Notes under the pieces: model-generated
Database searches by the model: none
What the model was told of the DNA's origin: nothing
Seen by the model: the letters and a program-made list of their open reading frames with translations, nothing else
Assembly (NCBI RefSeq): GCF_014930365.1
Contig: NZ_JABXWI010000014.1
Coordinates: 62,001 to 126,000, forward strand
Source of the DNA: Streptomyces caniscabiei
Lineage (GTDB): Bacteria; Actinomycetota; Actinomycetes; Streptomycetales; Streptomycetaceae
DNA length: 64,000 bases
Direction: 5' to 3'
Shown: positions 26,428 through 35,565 of the stretch, one piece after another
How the letters are laid out: every line of letters begins with the position of its first letter
Numbering within the stretch: position 1 is the stretch's first letter
Program-made: the position numbers and the translations under genes

Positions 26428-27650
26428 GCACCCTCGCCCACGGCTCCACGCCGCCCGACTCCACGCCGCCCGGCCCCGCCGCGCCGGGCGTGCCCCCGCA
26501 GGCCGGCGCCGGCCCGCAGGGACCGCCCGCCAAGGCCCCCGGCCGGGACCGCTACTTCGACCTCCTCCGGGCCCTCGCCCTCTTCCGTGTGGTGCTGTAC
26601 CACCTCACCGGCTGGGCCTGGCTGCCGCTCCTCTTCCCCTCCATGGGCGTGATGTTCGCCCTCGCCGGCAACCTCATGGCGCGCTCGCTGAAGCGCCCGG
26701 CCCTGGGCGTGGTCCGGGGCCGGCTGCGCCGACTGCTGCCGCCGGTCTGGCTCCTGGGTGTCGTCGGCGTGGCGGCGATGGTGGCCCAGGGATGGGGGCC
26801 GGACGCCGACGGACACCCCGCCTGGTGGTGGTTCCACCTCACGTTCTGGATCCTCCCGATCAGCGACCCGCCGTACGCCGAGGGCCTGCCCGGACTCCAC
26901 GGCATCGTCGGCGCCGACTGGGCCGGCGAACTCGCCGGACCGCTCTGGTACGTCCGTGCCTACATCTGGTACGTCGTCCTCTCCCCGCTGCTGCTCCGCG
27001 CGCTGCGGGCGGCGCCGGCGGTGACGGTCCTCGCGCCGATCGCGCTGGCCGGGATGTTCGAGCTGGGCCTGCTCGAACTGCCGGGCGAGCGGTTCGCGTC
27101 GGGGCTGACGGACTTCAGCACGTTCGGCGCCTGCTGGATCCTCGGCATGGCCCACCAGGAGGGCATCCTCGCGCGCCTCCCGCGCTACCTCGTCCCCTCC
27201 GTCGCCCCGGCGGTCGCCCTGACCGGCCTCTGGTACGCCCTGAACCACGACTTCGGCACCGGCAACGACCTGGACAGCATGCCGTTCGCCCAGTCGCTCT
27301 GGTCCGCCGGCACGGTGGCGCTGCTGCTGCACATCAGCCCGTCGTGGCAGGAGTGGCCGGACCGGCTGCGCCGCTGGGACGGGCTGATCGCCCTCCTCAA
27401 CGCCCGTGCGGTGACGATCTACCTCTGGCACAACACCTGCATCCTGATCGCCGCGACCCAGTGGGACCGGCTGTGGAGCGTCGTGTTCCTCGAACAGAAC
27501 ATGCCGTGGCTGCTGGAGAGCGTCTGGCCCGTGCTCGTCGTGACCTGGCTGCTGATCGCCGGCTGTGTCGTCGCCTTCGGCTGGGCGGAGGATCTGGCGG
27601 CCCGGCGCAGGCCGCGGTGGTGGCCGTCCCGTCGTGTACTGACCCGGTAA
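26424..27650 (+). CDS. Acyltransferase 3 family membrane protein
   Basis: A 408-residue integral membrane protein of the acyltransferase 3/OafA type, with the N-terminal motif RDRYFDLLRALALFRVVLYH containing the conserved Arg and His, and about ten spans. The ATG overlaps the matB stop by four bases, so it is in the same operon. It probably transfers acetyl or succinyl groups onto the exported polymer; the PNAG modifier PgaD/IcaC offers a parallel. Substrate inferred from context. Confidence 0.87.
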   Translation: MSTLAHGSTPPDSTPPGPAAPGVPPQAGAGPQGPPAKAPGRDRYFDLLRALALFRVVLYHLTGWAWLPLLFPSMGVMFALAGNLMARSLKRPALGVVRGRLRRLLPPVWLLGVVGVAAMVAQGWGPDADGHPAWWWFHLTFWILPISDPPYAEGLPGLHGIVGADWAGELAGPLWYVRAYIWYVVLSPLLLRALRAAPAVTVLAPIALAGMFELGLLELPGERFASGLTDFSTFGACWILGMAHQEGILARLPRYLVPSVAPAVALTGLWYALNHDFGTGNDLDSMPFAQSLWSAGTVALLLHISPSWQEWPDRLRRWDGLIALLNARAVTIYLWHNTCILIAATQWDRLWSVVFLEQNMPWLLESVWPVLVVTWLLIAGCVVAFGWAEDLAARRRPRWWPSRRVLTR

Positions 27651-27768
27651 CCAACCGGGATACGCACTTGCGTACGACTGACCGGGTGTTGGATGTTGGG
27701 CTCGCTTGAGGCAGGTGTTCCTCGCACTTCTCGCCTCGTCGAAGCGACTCAAGGAGTGACACCCGCCG

Positions 27769-28608
27769 ATGACCCAGCCTCCCGGCCAGCCGCCGTACGA
27801 CGGTTACGGAGCCCAGCCGCCGCAGCAGCCGTACCCGGGGTCGTACCCGCCCCCGGGCCAGGTCCCCGGCCAGCCGCCGAACCCGTACGCGACGGCCCCG
27901 CAGCAGCCGTACGGGGCCGGCGGGCAGCAGCCGTACGGGGCGCCGGGTGCGCCGGGGATGCCGGGCGCGCCTGGTGCGCCGGGGGCGCCCAACTACGGAC
28001 CCCAGTACGGGGGTTACCCGCCGCCCCCGCCCTCCGGTGGTAGCGGGGGCAAAGTCGCGCTGATCATCGTGGCCGTGGTGGCGGCCCTCGCGGTGATCGG
28101 CGGGGGAGTCTTCCTCCTCACCGCCGACGGGGACGACGACACCACGGCCAAGCCCGAGCAGACCGTCTCGGCCACGGAGACCGACTCCGCGACCCCGACG
28201 GAGGAGGCCACCGGGGACGACGCCGGCGAGGAGGCCACCGGAACGCCCGACGGCGGGCTGGACGACGGCGGTTCGAGCACCGCGCCCGCCGAGGGCGTCG
28301 AGGGTCAGTGGCAGGACGACGACGCCCGGACCCTGACCATCGGCGCCGAGCAGACCGGCGGTGACGGCAAGGGGCAGCACCCGCTGTCCTACATCGACAT
28401 GGTCGGCGGCAAGGGCATCATGACCGGCGTCGGCGCCTACCGCGACGAGAACAACTTCCGTATGGCGCTGACCCCCATGGCCTCCAAGGACGTCAGCGAC
28501 GAGGACGTCACCTTCGCCACGGTCCGCCGCTCCGGCGACGACGTGATCATCACCTGGGAGGCGGGCGGCACGGACCGGCTCAGCTACGTGGGCGAGTCGA
28601 CGAGCTGA
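27769..28608 (+). CDS. Pro/Gly/Tyr-rich single-span membrane protein
   Basis: A 279-residue protein. Residues 1-90 are Pro/Gln/Gly/Tyr-rich (QPPYDGYG and PYGAPGAPG-type repeats), residues about 98-122 form one membrane span (VALIIVAVVAALAVIGGGVF), then an acidic Thr/Glu linker and a small extracellular domain of about 100 residues beginning EGQWQDDDARTLTI. AAGGAG precedes ATG 27769. Many actinobacterial surface proteins have this layout; I do not recognise the outer domain. Confidence 0.75.
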   Translation: MTQPPGQPPYDGYGAQPPQQPYPGSYPPPGQVPGQPPNPYATAPQQPYGAGGQQPYGAPGAPGMPGAPGAPGAPNYGPQYGGYPPPPPSGGSGGKVALIIVAVVAALAVIGGGVFLLTADGDDDTTAKPEQTVSATETDSATPTEEATGDDAGEEATGTPDGGLDDGGSSTAPAEGVEGQWQDDDARTLTIGAEQTGGDGKGQHPLSYIDMVGGKGIMTGVGAYRDENNFRMALTPMASKDVSDEDVTFATVRRSGDDVIITWEAGGTDRLSYVGESTS

Positions 28609-28744
28609 CGCGCTGCGGTACGTCGGTGGGGGTGGCCCGGAGCCCGTGGCCCACCCCCATCGCTGTGTCCCGGGCAACCAAGTGGTGGGACGGTGGCGAC
28701 TGAGGGGGGAGGCGGACCGCGCCGTCGGAGGAGGAGCGTCCACC

Positions 28745-29152
28745 ATGAAGAGCGATGCCGGGCACCTCGACGCGTTCGCGGCCTGGATGGAGGGCCTGAT
28801 GCGGGCGCGCGGCTACGACATCGACAGCCCGCGCGGTGGTGGGAAGACCCGGCTGGCCGCGGACGCGGGGGTGCACCGGGCGGCCGTCACCCGGCTGCTC
28901 CAGCGGCGCAGCATGCCCGATCTGGAGACGATGCGCGGCCTGTCCCGGGCGCTCGGCGTCCCGGTGCGGGACGTCCTGATCCGCTCGGGCAAGCTGACCG
29001 AGCAGGACCTGCCCCTGCCCCCGGCACCGGCCGGGACCGGCACCCCCACGCTCTCCCCCGAGCAGGCGGCTTCCGCCCTGGGCATCCCGGAACACCGCAG
29101 GACGGACTTCATCCAGCTCACCGAACGGCTCAGACAGCCCCCTGCTTCCTGA
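28745..29152 (+). CDS. Xre-type helix-turn-helix DNA-binding protein
   Basis: A 135-residue regulator. ATG 28745 follows a strong GGAGGAGGAG site. Residues about 30-85 form an Xre/Cro helix-turn-helix (KTRLAADAGVHRAAVTRLLQ, MPDLETMRGLSRALGVPVRDVLI). The C-terminal tail is Pro-rich and contains no sensor domain. It is a lone gene before a terminator; target unknown. Confidence 0.85.
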   Translation: MKSDAGHLDAFAAWMEGLMRARGYDIDSPRGGGKTRLAADAGVHRAAVTRLLQRRSMPDLETMRGLSRALGVPVRDVLIRSGKLTEQDLPLPPAPAGTGTPTLSPEQAASALGIPEHRRTDFIQLTERLRQPPAS

Positions 29153-29187
29153 CGTTCCCCGCTCCGACCCCTGGACCCTGGACACCG

Positions 29188-29223
29188 AGGCCGCACGGCA
29201 GCAGTCACGCCGTGCGGCCTTTC
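29188..29223 (+). terminator. Terminator after Xre gene
   Basis: AGGCCGCACGGC (29188-29199) and GCCGTGCGGCCT (29209-29220) form a perfect 12-bp stem with a 9-base loop, followed by TTTC. Confidence 0.9.
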
Positions 29224-29341
29224 GCACGCCCGCGCCGGAACGACGTTCCGAGGTTGCGAACACTGTGCGCAATGCGTACGGTGTTCCATGTCGCCGCGCA
29301 GCACAGCGGCAGCCCCTCACCACGCTCCCGGAGGACACGCC

Positions 29342-30736
29342 ATGTCTCAGCCCACCGCCCCCACCACCCCCGCCCCCTCCCTCGACCTCGCCCACTGGCA
29401 GCGCCGGCTCGACACCCTGCGCGCCGCCCACGACGTGCCCGGCGCGAGCCTCGCCTTCGTCGTCGGCGGCGAGGTGTACGAACTCGCGAGCGGTGTGCTG
29501 AGCCGCGCGACCGGCGTGGAGGCCACCCCCGACTCGGTCTTCCAGCTCGGCTCGATCGCGAAGGTCTACACCGCCGCCCTCGTCATGCAGCTGGTGGAGT
29601 CCGGCGAACTCGACCTGGACGTCCCGGTGGTGCGGGTGCTGCCGGAGTTCGCGACCGTCGACCCGGCCGCCACCGAGGTCATCACCCCCCGCATGCTGCT
29701 CTCCCACACCAGCGGCCTGACCTGCGACTTCCACATCGACACCGGGCGCGGCGACGACGCGATCGCCCGGTACGTCGAGGCCGCGAAGGGCGTGGCGATG
29801 GACTGCCCGCCGGGTACGGCGGTGTCGTACAGCGGCATCGGTTACGTCGTCCTCGGCCGGATCGTCGAGGTGCTGACCGGGCTGACCTGGGACCAGGCGC
29901 TCAAGGAGCGGGTGTTCGCGCCGCTCGGCCTGACGCACTCGATGACCCTGCCGGAGGAGGCGCTGCCGTTCCGCGCGGCGATGGGCCACCTCGCCGGGGA
30001 GGACGGGACACAGATCCCGGCCCCGGTCTGGGACCTGATGCCGCGCGCGGCCGGACCGGGCGCCCGGGTGCTCGCCACCGCCGGAGACGTCGTCCGGTAC
30101 GCGAAGGCCCACCTCGACGGGGGCGCCGGCGTCCTGCGCCCCGAGACGGTGACGGCCATGCAGGCCCGCGAGACCGACGTCCCCGACAAGTGGACGGTCA
30201 GCGCCGACGGCTGGGGCCTCGGCTGGACGCTCTACGACTGGGACGGCGTCCCGGGCTACGGCCACGACGGCGCCGCGACCGGTCAGTACGCCTTCCTCCG
30301 CGTGGTGCCCACCGAGGGCGTCGCCGTCGCGCTGCTCACCAACGGCGGCTCCTCCCGCCTCCTCTACGCCGATCTGCTGCGCGAGCTGCTGGCGGAGCTG
30401 GCCGGGATCACGCTGCCGGCCCCGTTCGCCCCGCCCGCCGAGCCGCCCGCCGTCGACATCACGCCCTGGACCGGTACGTACAAGAGGGAGGGAGTCGTCA
30501 TCACGATCAGCGAGAGGAACGGCACACCGCACCTCACGTACGCCTTCGTGGACGGCATGGTCGGCTACTCGCCGGACCTGGAGATGGAACTCGTGCCCCT
30601 GTCGGAGACGGTGTTCGCCGGGGCGGGCGGCGGTGCCTCGTTCGCGGAGGACTGGATGCCTGTGGTCTTCGCCACGCTGAGCGACGGCACCCGGTGCGCC
30701 TACATTGGCATGAGGGCCGCGCCGAAGGTGGCGTGA
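29342..30736 (+). CDS. Serine hydrolase of the beta-lactamase/AmpC-type family
   Basis: A 464-residue protein of the class C beta-lactamase and esterase fold. Catalytic SxxK is SIAK, the tyrosine motif is YSG and the third motif is GHDGA. ATG 29342 has GGAGG eight bases upstream. No signal peptide is evident, so it is more likely a cytoplasmic esterase or peptidase than a resistance enzyme. A separate C-terminal domain (about 380-464; TPWTGTYKREG) resembles the small beta domain often attached to this family. Confidence 0.88.
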   Translation: MSQPTAPTTPAPSLDLAHWQRRLDTLRAAHDVPGASLAFVVGGEVYELASGVLSRATGVEATPDSVFQLGSIAKVYTAALVMQLVESGELDLDVPVVRVLPEFATVDPAATEVITPRMLLSHTSGLTCDFHIDTGRGDDAIARYVEAAKGVAMDCPPGTAVSYSGIGYVVLGRIVEVLTGLTWDQALKERVFAPLGLTHSMTLPEEALPFRAAMGHLAGEDGTQIPAPVWDLMPRAAGPGARVLATAGDVVRYAKAHLDGGAGVLRPETVTAMQARETDVPDKWTVSADGWGLGWTLYDWDGVPGYGHDGAATGQYAFLRVVPTEGVAVALLTNGGSSRLLYADLLRELLAELAGITLPAPFAPPAEPPAVDITPWTGTYKREGVVITISERNGTPHLTYAFVDGMVGYSPDLEMELVPLSETVFAGAGGGASFAEDWMPVVFATLSDGTRCAYIGMRAAPKVA

Positions 30737-30937
30737 CCACGGGTTATCCACCCGGCACCGTCCGGTATGACGCCCTGCTCACCGATTCCTCACCGGCCGG
30801 ACCGCCCGCTCGTGAGAGCAAAGTTCCTTTCCGGTCACCCGGTGCCACAGCCAGGAAACGCGCCCTCCCTACCTTCGGGACTCATCACCCCTCATCACCG
30901 CATCGCGACACCGGAGCCCGGAGAACGTGGAGGCGTC

Positions 30938-32320
30938 ATGACAGCCCCTAGCACTGCCCCCGCATCGAGCAGGGGAGGCCGCTGGATCGAACACTGGGAC
31001 CCGGAGAACGAGGCCTTCTGGAACGAGACCGGCGAGAAGGTCGCCCGTCGCAACCTCCTCTTCTCCGTCCTCTCGGAGCACATCGGTTTCTCCATCTGGA
31101 CCGTGTGGTCGGTGATGGTGCTCTTCATGGGCCCCGAGTACGGGCTCACCCCGGCCGACAAGTTCTTCCTCGTCTCGATGGCCACGCTGGTCGGCGCCGT
31201 CGTCCGCATCCCGTACACCTTCGCGGTGGCGATCTTCGGCGGACGCAACTGGACGGTCGTCTCCGCGAGCCTGCTGCTGATCCCCACCGTCGCGGCCTTC
31301 GTCGTGATGGAGCCGGGGACCTCGTTCAACACGTTCCTGATCTGCGCGATGCTCGCCGGTATCGGCGGCGGCAACTTCGCCTCCTCCATGACGAACATCA
31401 ACGCCTTCTTCCCGCTCAGGAAGAAGGGCTGGGCGCTCGGCCTCAACGCGGGCGGCGGCAACATCGGTGTCCCGGTCGTGCAGCTCATCGGTCTTGCCGT
31501 GATCGGCGCCTCCGGCGGCCCCCGCGTCCTGCTCGGGATCTACATCCCCTTCATCGTCCTCGCCGCGGTCCTCGCCGCCGTCTACATGGACAACATCGCG
31601 TCCGTGAAGAACGACACCGGTGCCGCGAAGGACGCCGTGAAGGAGGGCCACACCTGGATCATGTCCTTCCTCTACATCGGCACCTTCGGGTCCTTCATCG
31701 GCTACAGCTTCGCCTTCGGCCTCGTCCTGCAGACCCAGTTCGGCCGTACGCCCCTGGAGTCCGCGTACGTCACCTTCATCGGCCCGCTGCTCGGCTCGCT
31801 GATCCGGCCGGTGGGCGGCGCGCTCGCCGACAAGTACGGCGGCGCCAAGATCACCCTGTGGAACTACGTCGGCATGGCCGCCGCCACCGGGATCATCGTC
31901 ATCGCCTCCATGCAGAAGTCGCTGCCGCTCTTCACCACCGCGTTCATCGTGCTCTTCGTCCTCAGCGGCCTCGGCAACGGCTCCACCTTCAAGATGATCC
32001 CGGGCATCTTCCAGGCCAAGGCGCTCGCCAAGGGCCTGGAGGGCGAGGAGGCCGCGGCCTACGGGCGCCGTCTCTCCGGTGCCTCCATGGGCATCATCGG
32101 CGCGGTGGGCGCCCTCGGCGGCCTCGGCATCAACCTGGCCTTCCGGCAGTCCTTCCTCTCCGTGGGCTCCGGCACCGGCGCCTTCGTCGCCTTCCTCGCC
32201 TTCTACGGGCTCTGCTTCGCGGTGACCTGGGCCGTATACCTTCGTCGAACGACCTCGAACGCCACTGCGACGACCGCCACGACGGAGTCGAAGCCGCAGC
32301 TCAGCTACGCCGAGGTGTGA
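30938..32320 (+). CDS. narK: Nitrate/nitrite transporter, NarK/NasA type
   Basis: A 460-residue major facilitator of the nitrate-nitrite porter group, with twelve spans and the family motifs GGGNFASSMTNI and GGGNIGVPVVQL. ATG 30938 follows GTGGAGG. The N-terminal WIEHWDPENEAFWNETG is typical of actinobacterial members. A hairpin follows the gene. The next gene encodes a uroporphyrinogen-III synthase fusion; siroheme made from that product is the cofactor of nitrite reductase, which suggests a shared role in nitrate assimilation. Confidence 0.9.
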   Translation: MTAPSTAPASSRGGRWIEHWDPENEAFWNETGEKVARRNLLFSVLSEHIGFSIWTVWSVMVLFMGPEYGLTPADKFFLVSMATLVGAVVRIPYTFAVAIFGGRNWTVVSASLLLIPTVAAFVVMEPGTSFNTFLICAMLAGIGGGNFASSMTNINAFFPLRKKGWALGLNAGGGNIGVPVVQLIGLAVIGASGGPRVLLGIYIPFIVLAAVLAAVYMDNIASVKNDTGAAKDAVKEGHTWIMSFLYIGTFGSFIGYSFAFGLVLQTQFGRTPLESAYVTFIGPLLGSLIRPVGGALADKYGGAKITLWNYVGMAAATGIIVIASMQKSLPLFTTAFIVLFVLSGLGNGSTFKMIPGIFQAKALAKGLEGEEAAAYGRRLSGASMGIIGAVGALGGLGINLAFRQSFLSVGSGTGAFVAFLAFYGLCFAVTWAVYLRRTTSNATATTATTESKPQLSYAEV

Positions 32321-32374
32321 CATCGCCCATGCCGTGACACGTGTGACGTAACACCAGCGACATCAAGCCGAACC

Positions 32375-32402
32375 GAGCCTGTCACGCACCGTTGACAGGC
32401 TC
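32375..32402 (+). terminator. Terminator after nitrate transporter
   Basis: GAGCCTGTCA (32375-32384) and TGACAGGCTC (32393-32402) form a 10-bp perfect stem with an 8-base loop, 55 bases past the stop. Confidence 0.8.
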
Positions 32403-32487
32403 GTTCGGCATGTGGGCGCGCCAATCGGTGCACCCGCACGCACAGCGCTTCGACTGAGTGCAACGACTCGACTGCGGGACGAGAGCC

Positions 32488-33735
32488 ATGTACGACGAAC
32501 AGCAGCGACCCGAGCGATCAGATCGAGCCGATCGACCAGACAGGACGGTTCTGATGGATCGGATGGACCGGACGGACCGGACTGAAGGCACGGACAGGGC
32601 GGCGCGGACCGAACACGGGCCGCTCGCCGGTTTCACCGTGGGCGTCACCGCCGCCCGCCGGGCCGACGAACTCGGGGCGCTGCTCCAGCGCCGCGGAGCC
32701 GCGGTCCTGCACGCCCCCGCCCTGCGCATCGTGCCGCTCTCCGACGACAGCGAACTCCTCGCCGCGACCAAGGACCTGCTCGACCAGGCACCCGACATCG
32801 TGGTGGCCACGACGGCCATCGGCTTCCGCGGCTGGATCGAGGCGGCGGACGGCTGGGGCCTGGGCGAGGCCCTGATCGACCGGCTGCGGGGCGTCGAGGT
32901 CCTGGCGCGCGGACCGAAGGTGAAGGGCGCGATCCGCGCCGCCGGTCTCACGGAGGAGTGGTCCCCCTCCTCCGAATCCATGGCCGAGGTGCTCGACCGG
33001 CTGCTGGAGCACGGAGTCGAGGGCCGCCGGGTCGCCGTCCAGCTGCACGGCGAACCGCTCCCCGGTTTCGTGGAGTCCCTGCGCGCCGGGGGAGCGGAGG
33101 TGGTCGGCGTCCCCGTCTACCGCTGGATGCCCCCCGAGGACATCGCCCCCATGGACCGCCTCCTCGACGTGACGGTCGCCCGCGGCGTCGACGCCCTCAC
33201 CTTCACCAGCGCCCCCGCGGCGGCGTCCCTGCTCTCCCGCGCCGAAGACCGGGGCCTGCTCCCGGAGTTGCTCAACGCGCTGAACCACGACGTCGTCCCC
33301 GCCTGTGTGGGCCCGGTGACCGCCCTGCCGCTCCAGGCCCACGGAGTGGACACGGTCCAGCCCGAACGCTTCCGCCTCGGCCCGCTCGTCCAGCTCCTCT
33401 GCAAGGAACTCCCCGGCCGTGCCCGCACGCTGCCCATCGCCGGCCACCATGTGGAGATCCGCGGCCACGCGGTCCTCGTCGACGGCGCCCTGCGCCCCGT
33501 CCCGCCGGCCGGCATGTCCCTGCTCCGGGCGCTCTGCCGCCGGCCCGGCTGGGTCGTCCCCCGCTCCGACCTCCTCCGCGCCCTCCCCGGCGCCGGCCGC
33601 GACGAACACGCCGTGGAGACGGCGATGGCCCGCCTCCGCACGGCCCTGGGCACGCCGAAACTGATCCAGACGGTGGTCAAGCGCGGCTACCGCCTGGCCC
33701 TGGACCCGGCGGCGGACGCGAAATATGACGCGTAG
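32488..33735 (+). CDS. Uroporphyrinogen-III synthase fused to winged-helix regulator
   Basis: A 415-residue fusion. Residues about 1-45 are low-complexity, charged and rich in Asp-Arg (RADRPDR, MDRMDRTDRTEG). Residues about 50-305 form a HemD-type uroporphyrinogen-III synthase domain, the enzyme that closes the tetrapyrrole ring. Residues about 320-405 form an OmpR/PhoB-type winged helix (RPGWVVPRSDLLRAL, ETAMARLRTALG, VVKRGYRLAL). The layout resembles actinobacterial HemD-HTH proteins linked to nitrate assimilation, consistent with the transporter upstream. Whether the enzyme part is active or acts only as a sensor cannot be judged here. Confidence 0.88.
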   Translation: MYDEQQRPERSDRADRPDRTVLMDRMDRTDRTEGTDRAARTEHGPLAGFTVGVTAARRADELGALLQRRGAAVLHAPALRIVPLSDDSELLAATKDLLDQAPDIVVATTAIGFRGWIEAADGWGLGEALIDRLRGVEVLARGPKVKGAIRAAGLTEEWSPSSESMAEVLDRLLEHGVEGRRVAVQLHGEPLPGFVESLRAGGAEVVGVPVYRWMPPEDIAPMDRLLDVTVARGVDALTFTSAPAAASLLSRAEDRGLLPELLNALNHDVVPACVGPVTALPLQAHGVDTVQPERFRLGPLVQLLCKELPGRARTLPIAGHHVEIRGHAVLVDGALRPVPPAGMSLLRALCRRPGWVVPRSDLLRALPGAGRDEHAVETAMARLRTALGTPKLIQTVVKRGYRLALDPAADAKYDA

Positions 33736-33770
33736 GGGTTCGAGCCGCGGACTCGACTGCGGGTCCGGTG

Positions 33771-33884
33771 GGGGCTGGTCGCGCAGTTCCCCGCGCCCCT
33801 GAAAGGCCTCCGGCCTTACGGGCCGAAGAGCATGGGGCGCAGCCCCTGCTCTTCAGGGGCGCGGGGAACTGCGCGAGAAGCCCC
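33771..33884. repeat. Dispersed inverted repeat, full copy
   Basis: GCGCAGTTCCCCGCGCCCCT with flanking GAA is repeated inverted as TTCAGGGGCGCGGGGAACTGC, a 23-bp perfect arm pair, enclosing a nested GGCCTCCGGCC hairpin and a GGGGCGCAGCCCC element. It lies after the HemD fusion gene, where it could end transcription. Confidence 0.85.
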
Positions 33885-34108
33885 ACCGGACGGACGCTTG
33901 GGGGTCAAAGGGGCGCAGCCCCTGGTGGGGGCACCTCCCGCTCGAGCGAAGCCGAGAGTGGGGGAGGGACGGGTAGGGGCGGCGGGGGCGATCAAACCCC
34001 ACCGCGCACCGGAGGTTCCCCCACCACGTGCGCCCAGGCACTGTAAGGGGTAGGTACCCCCTCAAGCGCACCCCTGCCGGTCGGCAACCCAAGGGCGGTG
34101 ACAGGCAC

Positions 34109-34699
34109 ATGGCACACCCCCAACCCCCTCGCTTCGACTGCGGCCACCTCTGCCTGGACTTCCTCACCACCACCCACCCCGAGGAACAACTCCACACCCC
34201 GGCCGCCCTGCGCACCTGGATCACCGCCGCCCACCTGGTCCCCGAGGCCACCCCCCTCGACCACATCACCCCCCACTGGCTGCTCGGCTTCAGAGAACTT
34301 CGCGGTCACATCGCCCGTCTGGTCCGCCCCACCCCCGACCGCGCCCCGGACCCCCGCGCCGTCGACCTCTCCCTGGCGAGGGTCAACGACCTGGCCCGCG
34401 CGGCGACTCCGGCCCCGCGCGCCGTCCGCTCCACCGACGGCACCCTCGTCCGCGCACTGGACCGCGCCCCCGACCGCGCCGCCCTGCTCGCCCTGATCGC
34501 ACGCGACACCGTGGAGCTGCTCACCGACCCGGACGCCTGCGCGAGCCTGCGCCAGTGCGCCGGCGACAACTGCCCCGTCGTGTACGTCGACACCTCCCGC
34601 GGCCGGCGCCGCCGCTGGTGCTCCAGCGAGATCTGCGGGAACCGGGAACGGGTGGCCCGCCACCGCCGCCGGGCCGACCTGGCCCGCGCCCGCGCGTAG
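34109..34699 (+). CDS. CGNR zinc-finger (ABATE) protein
   Basis: A 196-residue protein starting at ATG 34109 (MAHPQPPRF). The N-terminal two thirds matches the ABATE stress-related domain (FDCGHLCLDFLTT). The C-terminal CGNR zinc finger has CAGDNCPVVY and WCSSEICGNRERVARHR. Such proteins are putative transcription factors of unknown targets in actinobacteria. The 290-base gap downstream to sigU has no gene; a GTTGTG/CACAAC pair at 34899-34904 and 34920-34925 lies near the presumed sigU promoter. Confidence 0.85.
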   Translation: MAHPQPPRFDCGHLCLDFLTTTHPEEQLHTPAALRTWITAAHLVPEATPLDHITPHWLLGFRELRGHIARLVRPTPDRAPDPRAVDLSLARVNDLARAATPAPRAVRSTDGTLVRALDRAPDRAALLALIARDTVELLTDPDACASLRQCAGDNCPVVYVDTSRGRRRRWCSSEICGNRERVARHRRRADLARARA

Positions 34700-34989
34700 T
34701 TGGCACCGAAATGCCCACCCGCCCTACCCAGCCGGGAAGTTGGGCAAACCCCGGCCAGCCGTAAAGAAGCAGCAGTGCTGTTTTTCACATCGCGGCGCGG
34801 GTGTCTTCACAATTCCCGCCCGTGCGTGCCGGTTTAAGCGCGGATATGGATGCACTTGTCCCTCACCAGCCTCATCTTTCCCGCGTTTAATCGAGAAAGT
34901 TGTGGCTCAACTCTGAACACACAACTGGTTACCTACGTATCCCGATGTGAGCGACCGACTGGGGGAACCCCCGGACACCGGAGGTAGCC

Positions 34990-35565
34990 GTGCGCAAGGA
35001 TTCCGCTGTGGCCGATGAACGCCCGCACAGGGCACGACATCGCGCATCGCAGCCCTCAGAGCCTGACGAGGAGCTGATGCGCGCGCTGTACCGCGAGCAC
35101 GCTGGACCCTTGCTCGCGTACGTGCTGCGTCTGGTCGCGGGCGACCGCCAGCGTGCCGAGGACGTTGTGCAGGAAACTCTCATCAGGGCCTGGAAGAACG
35201 CCGGTCAGCTCAATCGAGCGACCGGATCGGTACGCCCCTGGCTGGTGACGGTCGCACGTCGCATCGTCATCGACGGCCACCGCAGCCGGCAGGCCCGGCC
35301 GCAGGAGGTCGACCCGTCGCCGCTGGAGGTCATCCCCGCGGAGGACGAGATCGACAAGGCGTTGTGGCTGATGACACTGTCGGACGCGCTGGACGACCTG
35401 ACCCCTGCCCACAGGGAGGTCCTGGTCGAGACCTATTTCAAAGGGCGTACGGTCAATGAGGCGGCCGAGACGCTTGGCATCCCCAGTGGCACCGTCCGCT
35501 CCCGGGTGTTCTACGCCCTGCGGTCGATGAAGCTGGCTCTAGAGGAGCGCGGGGTGACGGCATGA
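34990..35565 (+). CDS. sigU: ECF sigma factor, SigU-like
   Basis: A 191-residue extracytoplasmic-function sigma factor. Start GTG 34990 follows GGAGGTAG. Region 2 (about 30-95; ELMRALYREHAGPLLAYVLR, AEDVVQETLIRAWK) binds core polymerase and the -10 element; region 4 (about 125-180; LTPAHREVLVETYFKGRT) binds the -35. Its stop overlaps the anti-sigma start by four bases (ATGA). The symbol follows my memory of S. coelicolor order, where sigU and rsuA lie just before the helicase gene. Confidence 0.88.
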   Translation: MRKDSAVADERPHRARHRASQPSEPDEELMRALYREHAGPLLAYVLRLVAGDRQRAEDVVQETLIRAWKNAGQLNRATGSVRPWLVTVARRIVIDGHRSRQARPQEVDPSPLEVIPAEDEIDKALWLMTLSDALDDLTPAHREVLVETYFKGRTVNEAAETLGIPSGTVRSRVFYALRSMKLALEERGVTA

